Source of the DNA: Pseudobutyrivibrio sp.
Lineage (GTDB): Bacteria > Bacillota > Clostridia > Lachnospirales > Lachnospiraceae
NCBI RefSeq assembly: GCF_017471675.1
Contig: NZ_JAFUSK010000006.1
Coordinates: 1 to 58,045, forward strand
Reading direction: 5' to 3'
Length of the DNA stretch: 58,045 nt
The position numbers and the translations under genes were made by a program. Below the pieces are notes generated by a model. That model had not been told where the DNA came from and made no database searches. It saw nothing but the letters and a program-made list of their open reading frames with translations. Shown here one piece after another: positions 27,401-34,445 of this stretch. How positions within the stretch are numbered: the stretch's first letter is position 1; the number at the start of each line of letters is the position of its first letter.

Positions 27401-28100
27401 TGTCTTCGCTATCTGCCTTGATAGGCTTTACCTTAAGATCCGCCTTCTCTGGAATCGCTCCGCTTACTGTAACAATTACTTCATCATCCTCGTATGTAAG
27501 AATTGATTCTGGAAGTTTGTGGTAACCACATTTCTTGCAAATACCTTGCTCATCAAATTCACAGCTTTCTGTGTATTTTTCAAAGTCTTCACATTTGCTG
27601 CAGGTTACTTCATGTGTTCCATCATTGTTTGAAGTGTAACTAAGCTCATGTTCACATTCTGTTTTTTCTTCTTCCTCAAGCTCCTTATCCTCTTCAGCTT
27701 CTAATTGGTCTTCTTCTGGTTCTTCGGATTCTTCTGTTTTTGTTTTATCACCAATTATTCCATCAACAGCTTCTTTGATTTCTTCCACTATAGGAGTAAC
27801 AACCTGCTCTATAGCGCCGCCAGCTGTAGATGCCTCTTCCGAAGCCTGGGCCTGCTCATCTGTGACTGGCTCGTTAGTTGAAGCTGTTTCATTAGCCTCA
27901 GTTGATTCTACTGGGGAAGCTACAGCAGTCTCTTCTTCTACTTGCACTTCTTCTGCCTTCACTTCTTCAGTCACACTTTCATTCTGTACAGGTAATGCAT
28001 CTGTATCTAATTCTGCGTATGCACTTGCTGACATAGATGAATATAAAGCGATAATAAGAGTTAATGAGATGATTTTATTGAATAAACGATTTCTTTTCAT
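24447..28100 (-). CDS. Large VWA-domain LPXTG adhesin, probable pilus tip protein
   Basis: About 1217 aa from the ATG at 28100 (GAGGAA 7-9 nt upstream). Order: signal peptide ending AYAE; a Glu-rich low-complexity stretch (30-150); a Cys-rich CxxC module near 155-205 (CEHELSY, CSKCEDF, CKKCGYH); beta/Cna-B-like domains; a von Willebrand A domain at about 680-900 with MIDAS residues D-V-S-S-S and LTDGQPT; a SpaA-like domain; LPNTGG, helix and KNKKKQKMA. VWA proteins cap sortase pili and bind host or plant ligands. It heads the operon and precedes the shaft pilin by 23 bp. Ligand unknown. Confidence 0.9.
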   Translation of the reverse strand: MKRNRLFNKIISLTLIIALYSSMSASAYAELDTDALPVQNESVTEEVKAEEVQVEEETAVASPVESTEANETASTNEPVTDEQAQASEEASTAGGAIEQVVTPIVEEIKEAVDGIIGDKTKTEESEEPEEDQLEAEEDKELEEEEKTECEHELSYTSNNDGTHEVTCSKCEDFEKYTESCEFDEQGICKKCGYHKLPESILTYEDDEVIVTVSGAIPEKADLKVKPIKADSEDTAEEYTKVKEKLNGETELNDNINYGFVAYDICFINQETSEEVEPNGDVTVKLEYKQAVLPIDVSGKDKVDVSVLHFNEQTDKIDNLTGEKKADLELDNNSALTKAEIVTDSFSTFVVTWVSTNNAKVILNIKNRDIDGNELAVGNGTKDLTGFGDEQAQLVNDLVEHIANHTFIEAKYNNQVFDEIKIEAYEVGYYYRTTYYRVRILKNDVEIATLDSRDVDNKLTVDIQAYYKEDSNLSVTKKVTGVAATDTNTQYEFKLLDASGAPVANEGYSIDGTKYHTDANGIFKLKASQKAEFDALNEGKYKIIESAIISSDYNFENFVTKVYLGTDKVPKAEYAATYTGSREYEVTVTDATRPQVVFKNMLTYTYPVSKSDEQLSKFIKYNSNSDDYNLSLKYLPPDETVRTIIYGQEEDQVVTNKVVDIIMVIDVSSSMAGENIKYVKDATKAMVKVFESKPDVDAKWKILEFGTRASAGGWINTEDVYPEVSSIEIGSNIGTNYDAGLTLAKSEMAGARAGAERIVIFLTDGQPTYYLNNNGSVGGNGSSTSRTVYNESINAAKALTNCDAFYAVGMGLGYIDGINMYGITLLENLANAVPNAKTKEATNIKASEVGAKFSNLAGTISTTTTGEDEIHTVNYYASNVVITDYLSEYVDIKPNSEFYLSIMDGDAELQDIGKGKWDGLDGHIDANGAMTNAATYEVYDGDETIIVTATYDSAERKMVISFPDGYELDKRYSYGVTFKVVPSDLAYDTYLESGYNAIGDEGTDNVTAQTPTSSGKEGFRSNTKATADYTYKSNHYEKLFPHPVIQVYYKNVWEIYKTDGDGKAGVRLDGAQFLLKEAGDNPQSAYLGESKGNEEGKITWDLKEDEAVPVEKTYMLTEVSAPTGYAKSGEYWEIALDADNKPTVTAYTPQGETAECESEVVRNKNVITYKFYYKNLLQAIELPNTGGTGTDNTNAIGFTFIMLSTYLFYKNKKKQKMA

Positions 28101-28200
28101 ATAATTCTTCCTCACTAAACACGAACCAACTAAAACCAAAACGTTATATTGAATAACTTGTAAGGTAAGTATAACAAGAAAATTGTGAAAAATCTGTGTA

Positions 28201-28228
28201 TTGGCACGATGTGTCAGAATTTGGCAAG
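28201..28228 (+). promoter_or_regulatory. Paired TGGCA direct-repeat element, copy 1 (pilus operon control region)
   Basis: TTGGCA at 28201 and 28221 start 20 nt apart, with TGGCACGA at the left and TGGCAAGA at the right, the same blocks as at 17811-17836. It lies about 100 bp before the adhesin gene. A weak promoter (CAGATT / TATACT, 17-nt spacer on the minus strand) follows about 5 bp further on, consistent with an activator-dependent start. Confidence 0.55.
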
Positions 28229-28303
28229 ATGTTTTTCATTTCAATACACAATTTTACACTGTAACATTTACAAATGCTCTATATAACTTTTTTATTAACT
28301 CTT

Positions 28304-28355
28304 TGCATAAAAAGAACCCTCCTTACTGAACTTTTCATTGTCCAGTAAGGAGGGT
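28304..28355 (-). terminator. Terminator of the sortase C gene
   Basis: A 13-bp perfect stem (28316-28328 with 28343-28355), 14-nt loop and then TTCTTTTTATG on the minus strand, 9 bp after the srtC stop. It shows that srtC is transcribed separately from the pilus subunits and that the remaining ~200 bp before the adhesin must hold its own promoter. Confidence 0.9.
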
Positions 28356-28363
28356 ATGTCATG

Positions 28364-29245
28364 TTACGATTCTTTCCTGTTAATCAAACGCTTTATAATC
28401 ATTACTATAATAAGTACCAGAATAATTCCAATAAATGTTATTACTAGATAGTAGCTTTTTACTGTTTCTACTACCAGCTTGCCTCCCTTAGGTGGATCAT
28501 CCTCACCTAAGTACTCTACCCTGGTTCCTCTCACCAACAGTCTGTGAGTGTTAACACCATAAGGTGTGCAAGTAAATAAGGTAATATAATCCTTTCCCTC
28601 TTCTACCTGCATTGCAGTTGTCAATGTGTCTATATCATCAGCTTCAATCTTGGGATGAATCATATCTACTTCGTATGCATGGGTCTCATCTAGTACATGT
28701 ATATAGAATTTGTCTCCAACCTGTAGCTGATCGATATTGGTGAACAAATCTGCTGTTGGCAAGCCTCTATGTCCTACAATAACAGAATGAGTTCCCGCTC
28801 CACCAATAGGTAGTGCCGTACCATTCATGTGACCAACTGCTGTTTGGATTTGTTCATCAAAAGTGCCATGCATAATAGGAAGCTTCAGGTTTATCTTCGG
28901 TATAGAAAGATATGCCATGATACCATCGCCATTAAGATTTAGCACTGAATAATACTTGGATTCATAGAAATCCTCCGATGGCTTGGTCTCATCTTCGTCT
29001 GAATTAACCCCAAACACATCTGTACCAAGAGCATTTTCTTTGATATTGCTGTTGAAATCCAAGGCTGCATTCCATTCTGCTTCATACTCAGTAGTATCCA
29101 TTGTCTCTATTTTGTTTTGATAGTTTCCTATTAATTTGCTCTGAACATAATTGTTCCATTCATTAGAAAGAATTGGATAAGAAAGTAAGCCAACCCCACC
29201 TATGAAAAATAAAAACACTAATACCTTTACGATTATTTGTCTCAT
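28364..29245 (-). CDS. srtC: Class C (pilus-polymerising) sortase
   Basis: 293 aa with N- and C-terminal membrane helices (about 5-25 and 262-284), the class C topology. Catalytic residues are H159 (VIVGHRGL), C226 (TLFTCTPYG) and R235 (THRLLVRG). These enzymes link pilin subunits through LPxTG threonine and a pilin lysine. It sits upstream of the pilin operon but has its own terminator. The leader is a GGGGA ribosome site. Substrates here should be the LPFTG major pilin and the LPNTG tip protein. Confidence 0.95.
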   Translation of the reverse strand: MRQIIVKVLVFLFFIGGVGLLSYPILSNEWNNYVQSKLIGNYQNKIETMDTTEYEAEWNAALDFNSNIKENALGTDVFGVNSDEDETKPSEDFYESKYYSVLNLNGDGIMAYLSIPKINLKLPIMHGTFDEQIQTAVGHMNGTALPIGGAGTHSVIVGHRGLPTADLFTNIDQLQVGDKFYIHVLDETHAYEVDMIHPKIEADDIDTLTTAMQVEEGKDYITLFTCTPYGVNTHRLLVRGTRVEYLGEDDPPKGGKLVVETVKSYYLVITFIGIILVLIIVMIIKRLINRKES

Positions 29246-29295
29246 GGTAATCCCCCACTCCCCTATGTACTAATTTAACCTTACCATATTTTAGG

Positions 29296-29330
29296 CAAAA
29301 ATAAAAACACCACTTTTGTTTCCAAAAGTG
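29296..29330 (-). terminator. Terminator of the glycosyltransferase gene
   Basis: An 8-bp perfect stem CACTTTTG/CAAAAGTG (29311-29318 with 29323-29330) with TTTC loop. On the minus strand the run TTTTTATTTTTG follows, about 30 bp after the GT2 stop. Confidence 0.8.
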
Positions 29331-29361
29331 ATGCCATGTACGGCTTTAACTAATCTGATGA

Positions 29362-30378
29362 TTAGTTAAAGCCTACTACCTTCTGTGCAATCTTGTAGGC
29401 TGTGATGGAAATGGCTCTACCGCCATGTCCTGGAAGGTTAGTAGTGGCACACATGATACCATATCTAAGCTTGCGATAGAGATAATAATCGTGTTCCTTA
29501 ATATACTTCCACAAATCGCGACGCTTCTGTTGATGCTCCTTAGTACCACTCTTCATAAGAAGTACTGTGGAAATAACAGTAATCATCTCAAGGTAATTGA
29601 ACATATACTTCTTAACATGTTCATCCTTAATGTTCTTATAATCATAAGCTTCAAACATAAGCTTATTAACCTTAATCTGCTGGTCAATACGGCTAATCAT
29701 AACCTTTTCATTAACTGACTGATCATCTCTTCCAATATAGTAACGATAGAAATCCACATCCAAATAATAAATGTTCTTAACATAAGGCAGTGGATAAAAT
29801 ACATAAAGGTTATCTACATAGAAGGTATGCTTTGGAAGCTCTAATCCACAATCTCTAAGAAGCTTTGTACGATAGATAACTGAATGCATCAATATGTACT
29901 GGCCCTTCTTAAAATGCTTTGTCTCATCCCATGTGAAATACTTATTTACAGGAAGATTTGAATAAGACATTACCTTTTTATGGTGTGCCCCTTCCTTATC
30001 ATATACAAAATTAGAAATAAGCATATCAAGATTCTTACTATGCTCTACTGAGCTACGAAGCACCTTTAAAACCTTGTCATAAGCTTCCTCATCTACCCAG
30101 TCATCTGAATCTACAACCTTAAAGAACAATCCTGTAGCATTCTTAAGACCTGTATTAACAGCTTGACCATGGCCCCCGTTTTCCTGGTGAACAGCCTTAA
30201 TAATAGTAGGATGCTCTGCTGCTAATCTATCAGCTATTTCAGCTGTGTTATCCTTTGTACTTCCATCATCAACGATGATGATTTCCACATCCTCACCGCC
30301 ATGAAGTAAAGTCTTAACACAATGCTCCATATAATCTGCAGAATTGTAACAAGGCACTGCAAAACTTAATAACTTCAT
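29362..30378 (-). CDS. Family 2 glycosyltransferase
   Basis: 338 aa, soluble GT-A fold. FAVPCYNSADYMEHCVKTLL opens the nucleotide-binding domain, IIIVDDGSTKDNT gives the first Asp pair, and KVVDSDDWVDEEA is the DxD metal site. The C-terminal ~120 residues are basic and helical. It probably adds a sugar to a cell-surface glycan or lipid carrier. GtrA, in the same cluster, is often linked to lipid-sugar translocation, which would fit. RBS AGGAG precedes the ATG. Acceptor and sugar cannot be deduced. Confidence 0.9.
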   Translation of the reverse strand: MKLLSFAVPCYNSADYMEHCVKTLLHGGEDVEIIIVDDGSTKDNTAEIADRLAAEHPTIIKAVHQENGGHGQAVNTGLKNATGLFFKVVDSDDWVDEEAYDKVLKVLRSSVEHSKNLDMLISNFVYDKEGAHHKKVMSYSNLPVNKYFTWDETKHFKKGQYILMHSVIYRTKLLRDCGLELPKHTFYVDNLYVFYPLPYVKNIYYLDVDFYRYYIGRDDQSVNEKVMISRIDQQIKVNKLMFEAYDYKNIKDEHVKKYMFNYLEMITVISTVLLMKSGTKEHQQKRRDLWKYIKEHDYYLYRKLRYGIMCATTNLPGHGGRAISITAYKIAQKVVGFN

Positions 30379-30398
30379 AATAATATCTCCTATAAAAT

Positions 30399-30418
30399 GG
30401 GGACGGTTGCCCGTCCCC
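30399..30418. repeat. GGGGACGG palindrome before the glycosyltransferase
   Basis: GGGGACGG and its complement form a perfect 8-bp stem with a 4-nt loop, directly before the GT2 ribosome site and about 85 bp after the GH3 stop. GGGGACGG hairpins are common dispersed palindromes in Firmicutes genomes. Followed by ATTTTAT it may also weakly terminate GH3 transcripts. Confidence 0.55.
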
Positions 30419-30502
30419 TTGTTAAGTAACCTTTATGATTTTAACAAATCTAGTAAATATCATCAACTAAATCAAGTTAAATGCATCTAAAGATTTCCTA
30501 AT

Positions 30503-33424
30503 CTATTCAGCCTCAACAGTTGGTGCCATTTCTTTTCTCTTTGCAAGATATTTCTTGATTGCAAAGTATTCAAGGCAAACGATAAGTAATCCAAGGATTA
30601 CATCGATAAGGATGAGAACCTTCTCCCATGTAGGAAGACCTGCCTTGATATCGTTATCATAAGCACGGCTGTTTACTACTGTGTAAAGAATGTTCTTAGA
30701 TGCCTGTCTCATAGCAATTACTGATGTTGCAGATGTCTGGTCTGTAACCTTAGACTGATCTGTTGAGTATGTTGCAAGCATAAGGTCGCAACCATTTCTA
30801 ATCATTCTATCAGCATCCTGATATCCGTATCCACCGAAGTAATCTGTTTCAGCAAATCCACGGAATCCCCACTCACCTCTAAGAACGTCGTTAAGAAGTT
30901 CTGGGCAAGCCTCTGCAGGTACTGTACCGATGTTGTTGAAAGCTACCATTGTTGCACCTGGGTTAGAGTTCTTAAATGTAATTTCGAATGACTTTAAGTA
31001 AATCTCACGCATTGACTGTTCGTTGAGCCATGTGCAAAGAAGGTTAGTTCTGTTTGTTTCCTGATCATTTGTAGCAAAGTGCTTAACGTATGAGTATACG
31101 CCCCACTCTCTTGCACCATTTACAGCGTTTGCACACATCCAACCTGCAAGTACGCCATCCTCTGAGTAGTACTCAAAGTTACGTCCTGCAAATGCTGAAC
31201 GGTGTGTGTTTGTAGCTGGAGCATACCAACCAGATACATCCATATCATTAGCCATACGACCAATTGACTGACCAAATGCAAGTGCCATATCCTTATTCCA
31301 TGTGCAAGCAATCATAACTGCTGCTGGGAATCCGATAGAACCCTGGCCTGTAAAGTTATTGTTGATTGAAGCAGGACCATCGCAATCGTATGTCATAACC
31401 TTATCAATAGACTTAATTGCTGATGTCTCATATCCACCAAGTTCGATAAGTGTGTTCATGTCAGCTACTGACATTTCGTCAAGAAGCTCTTCCCACTTAG
31501 GATCATCATAGTCAAGACCACGAAGTTCCTTAAGCTCAATGCCATTCTTTGCTTCTGTTGTTGGCATTTCATCTGAAGAGTTGTTGTAATCCTCTTCCTT
31601 ATAATTGTTGTTATTTACATAAGCTGACTTGTACTCATCTGCAAGCTCAAATGATGTAGGAGCAGCTGTAGCCTCAGCATAGTTAGCAAATCCGTCTGCA
31701 CGTGAAAGATATGTTACATCACCCTCTGCAAAACCAAACTGGTTTGTAGCTGCTACTGCATCGCTCTCACGCTTGTTAGACTCGTCATATACGATATCTG
31801 AAGCAACATTTACTGTATCTGTAGCAATCTTGTTATGTGAATCTGAGTTAATAGAAATCTCATAATCACCAGCTTCAAGTACATAGCAGCCCTTGCCATA
31901 TGTATCATAAGAAGCCATATCCTCAAGTGCAAATGAGATAGAAACTGTCTCAGAAGCACCTGGCTCAAGTGTCTGTGTCTTTGCAAACTGAATTAAGTTT
32001 GCAGCTGCCTTCTCAATGCCGCCGTTTGTATATGGTGGGTTGTAGTAAACCTCTACAACATCCTTACCAGCAACATCACCTGTGTTTGTAACTGTTACAT
32101 CAAATGAAACTGTCTTACCATCATTTGTTACAGGACCCATTTCCTGCTTAAATGTTGTGTATGATAATCCATAACCAAATGGATATACTACTGCTGAATC
32201 ATAATCAAATTCAAATCCGTTCTCTGCTTCAGCTGCTGCTGTCTCATAGAACTTGTATCCAACATAGATACCTTCTACATAATTTACAAATGTAGGATAT
32301 GCCTTGCCGCCTTCAGCGAACATGTTATCTACACCAAACTCTTCCATGTTTGTGTAATCGAAATCCCCAAAGTTGTTAGCTGTTGGTGTAGCAAATAAAT
32401 CTGCTACAAATGTGTCAGCTGTCTTACCTGATGGGTTAACCTGACCTGCAATAATCTCGCCAAGTCCATCAAAACCAGTCTGGCCTGTACCTGGGCAGTA
32501 AAGAACTGACTTAATTTGTGAGTAATTATTAACAAAACCAAGCTCCATAGCATTTGCTGAGTTAACAACTACGATAACCTTATCAAAGTTAGCTGTTACT
32601 TCGTCAAGAAGTGCCTGCTCTCTGTTAGAAAGCTCAAGGTAAGACTTAGAAGCATCTAAATCATCCTTCTGATCAGAGTAACGAACACCTGATGCACCGA
32701 ACATTCCCTCTGTTGAGAATGTGTCTTCTCCATCATAAGATGCTGGAAGATCTGCACCTTCACCACCTGAACGTGCGATGAAGAAAATAGCTGTGTCTGA
32801 ATAGTTCTTAGCATCTGAAATAAGGTTGCCATACTCAGAAACCTTTGGCTCAGGAATTGTCCAATCCTGTCCCATCATACCTACTGTAGGTCTGGCATCT
32901 CTCCAACCCTTGTAGAAATCTACAAGATCCTGGTTGTACTCGATACCTGCGTCTGTAAGACCTGTTAAGAAGTCTACTGTTGGGTATGCATCTGAAAGTG
33001 CACCTGAACCTGTACCACCATAGATAGGGTTAGTTGAAGACCAACCAAATACATTAACCTTTGCACCCTCAGCAAGTGGAAGAGCCTTATCATCATTCTT
33101 TAAAAGAACGATACCTTCCTCTGCGATATCTGTACAAAGTTCCTTAGCCTCTGCGATGGCATCATCTGAAATCTTGCCACCACCCATAGCCATGTTAATC
33201 ATGGAGAACATAGGGCCAAGTACGATAGTGTTTGCAACTACAACCACTACTAATAAGAAAGCAATCCAAGCTTCCTTTCTGATGAAGCCCTTAAGAGGCT
33301 TCTTTGCCTTCATCGCACAAATAGTAACGATGATTGCTGCAACGAGTGCCACGCCTAAGATAATAAGCTGTGGAATCATTGTTTGTAGGACGGCAATGAC
33401 GTCCGCAATGTTGATTGATAACAT
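30503..33424 (-). CDS. Circularly permuted, membrane-tethered GH3 glycosidase
   Basis: 973 aa. Two N-terminal membrane helices (about 17-37 and 52-75) enclose a Lys-rich loop; a third helix is at 925-950. The GH3 domains come in swapped order: the C-terminal domain first (about 100-430, EEGIVLLKNDDKALPL), then the Fn3-like domain (445-520, GDVAGKDVVEVYY), then the N-terminal TIM-barrel (640-905) with GRNFEYYSED, YVKHFATNDQ and nucleophile D861 (AETDYF). Topology puts the enzyme outside the cell, held at both ends. Substrate is probably a beta-glucoside or xyloside. RBS AAGGAG precedes the ATG. A paralogue with the same permutation is at 36904-39939. Confidence 0.9.
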   Translation of the reverse strand: MLSINIADVIAVLQTMIPQLIILGVALVAAIIVTICAMKAKKPLKGFIRKEAWIAFLLVVVVVANTIVLGPMFSMINMAMGGGKISDDAIAEAKELCTDIAEEGIVLLKNDDKALPLAEGAKVNVFGWSSTNPIYGGTGSGALSDAYPTVDFLTGLTDAGIEYNQDLVDFYKGWRDARPTVGMMGQDWTIPEPKVSEYGNLISDAKNYSDTAIFFIARSGGEGADLPASYDGEDTFSTEGMFGASGVRYSDQKDDLDASKSYLELSNREQALLDEVTANFDKVIVVVNSANAMELGFVNNYSQIKSVLYCPGTGQTGFDGLGEIIAGQVNPSGKTADTFVADLFATPTANNFGDFDYTNMEEFGVDNMFAEGGKAYPTFVNYVEGIYVGYKFYETAAAEAENGFEFDYDSAVVYPFGYGLSYTTFKQEMGPVTNDGKTVSFDVTVTNTGDVAGKDVVEVYYNPPYTNGGIEKAAANLIQFAKTQTLEPGASETVSISFALEDMASYDTYGKGCYVLEAGDYEISINSDSHNKIATDTVNVASDIVYDESNKRESDAVAATNQFGFAEGDVTYLSRADGFANYAEATAAPTSFELADEYKSAYVNNNNYKEEDYNNSSDEMPTTEAKNGIELKELRGLDYDDPKWEELLDEMSVADMNTLIELGGYETSAIKSIDKVMTYDCDGPASINNNFTGQGSIGFPAAVMIACTWNKDMALAFGQSIGRMANDMDVSGWYAPATNTHRSAFAGRNFEYYSEDGVLAGWMCANAVNGAREWGVYSYVKHFATNDQETNRTNLLCTWLNEQSMREIYLKSFEITFKNSNPGATMVAFNNIGTVPAEACPELLNDVLRGEWGFRGFAETDYFGGYGYQDADRMIRNGCDLMLATYSTDQSKVTDQTSATSVIAMRQASKNILYTVVNSRAYDNDIKAGLPTWEKVLILIDVILGLLIVCLEYFAIKKYLAKRKEMAPTVEAE

Positions 33425-33476
33425 TCTCTCTTCTCCTTCCTATTAACTCTTCATTAATAGTAAATTTATCTCAAAA

Positions 33477-33610
33477 GCCTAGCTCGCTGGACTCCAAGTA
33501 CTCCGTGCTCCCGCAAGCCATCTCCCATACTGTCATTCCGGTGCGGTAGCTCCTCATTCTGTATGGGGCCCTCTTGCTCGCGCTTGCCGAGGTTGAGTGT
33601 CCAGCTAATA
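33477..33610. repeat. Structured palindromic element C (elaborated relative of A and B)
   Basis: A ~134-bp, GC-richer intergenic block between GtrA and the GH3 gene. Outer arms pair (GCTGG/CCAGC, then ACTC/GAGT with a right-arm bulge). Its ends, CCT....CGCT and AGCTA, resemble those of the elements at 34226 and 45492. The interior is longer and contains its own stem CCCATAC/GTATGGG (33524-33530 with 33561-33567). Kinship with A and B is tentative. It fills most of the 223-bp gap, and no gene was found in it. Confidence 0.45.
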
Positions 33611-33647
33611 TAAACTTTTAAGTGCATTTAATAAGTCGGCGTTTGAA

Positions 33648-34205
33648 TTACGCTTCTGTCTGCTTTGGGGTTTCTGGGAAGATGATCTTGTTTACGAAGA
33701 AGAAGACCACCATTGAAACTCCGCCGTTGAGTATGGTTGTTCCGATATTGTAAAGCCATGCTGGAACGAAGATGCCTGCTACTGCAACCCAGATACAGTT
33801 GATTGAGTTTACAATGCAAGTGATTACGATGAATGCAAGGATGTACCATGCAATCTGCTTGCCAGGCTTATCGTGATTACAGAATACAAAAAGCTTCTGA
33901 ATTGGGAAGTTAATGCACTCACCAATTACCATTGCAATCATGTAAGCTGTGAAATATGCAAGACCGCCGTGTGCCTGGTCGTAACCTAAGATGTTCCACT
34001 GGAATGTTTCACCAGCGATTGTAAGTGGAATTCCTGGCCAGCCAAAGCTTCTATCACCTAAGAAAGCAAAAGCTGCAGGTAAAAATGTAAGAAGTAAATA
34101 CTTAAACACTGTAATTAAGTTACTTACGATTACGAATAAACCACCCTCGCGAACCCACTTAGCAACTGCAGGGTGCTTTTCAACAAAATTATTCCAAAAA
34201 TTCAT
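33648..34205 (-). CDS. GtrA-family membrane protein
   Basis: 185 aa from the ATG at 34205 (AAGGAG 7 nt upstream; the earlier ATG is 1 nt from it). Four membrane helices are visible, at about 22-50, 84-105, 117-142 and 150-172. The motif INFPIQKLFVF matches the conserved helix of GtrA/DPMS proteins. Family members are thought to flip or position lipid-linked sugars for surface glycosylation. It lies between two GH3 genes and not far from a GT2 gene, a plausible glycan-modification set. Specific substrate unknown. Confidence 0.85.
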   Translation of the reverse strand: MNFWNNFVEKHPAVAKWVREGGLFVIVSNLITVFKYLLLTFLPAAFAFLGDRSFGWPGIPLTIAGETFQWNILGYDQAHGGLAYFTAYMIAMVIGECINFPIQKLFVFCNHDKPGKQIAWYILAFIVITCIVNSINCIWVAVAGIFVPAWLYNIGTTILNGGVSMVVFFFVNKIIFPETPKQTEA

Positions 34206-34225
34206 ATCCATTCTCCTTCTCTCGG

Positions 34226-34304
34226 CAGTTACGCTTACAATCCTGAAAATACTCCGCTCAACTACATGTTTCGCTTGAGTATTTTCAGAGATTGTCAGCT
34301 ACTG
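34226..34304. repeat. Structured palindromic element A (conserved ends and loop)
   Basis: A 79-bp near-complete hairpin: outer CAGT/ACTG, ACAATC/GATTGT with one bulged A in the right arm, then a 12-bp perfect stem (34243-34254 with 34277-34288) and a 22-nt loop. The ends (GTTACGCT.ACAA and TTGT.AGCTAC) and 15 of 22 loop bases match the element at 45492-45574, while the inner stem differs in sequence but keeps pairing. It lies between the cytosolic GH3 gene and GtrA. Confidence 0.7.
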
Positions 34305-34319
34305 TTTATTTATAGGTTT

Positions 34320-34432
34320 TTGATTTTCATCAGAAAATCAAGAACCGGACATAGACCAATATTTTCTGAAAGAAAATATTGCTTGGCGAAGCCAAGTTCT
34401 TGTGGGCTTTTTCCTTAAGTAGCCCACAAGAA
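34320..34432. repeat. Cluster of four consecutive perfect hairpins
   Basis: Four perfect stems follow one another: TTGATTTTC/GAAAATCAA (9 bp), CAATATTTTC/GAAAATATTG (10 bp), CTTGGC/GCCAAG (6 bp) and TTCTTGTGGGCT/AGCCCACAAGAA (12 bp, 34397-34408 with 34421-34432). The last lies just after the GH3 stop and may aid termination, but no T-run follows it. Together with element A it makes a five-hairpin intergenic region of 234 bp without a gene. Confidence 0.65.
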
Positions 34433-34445
34433 GTCATAGTTTTTG

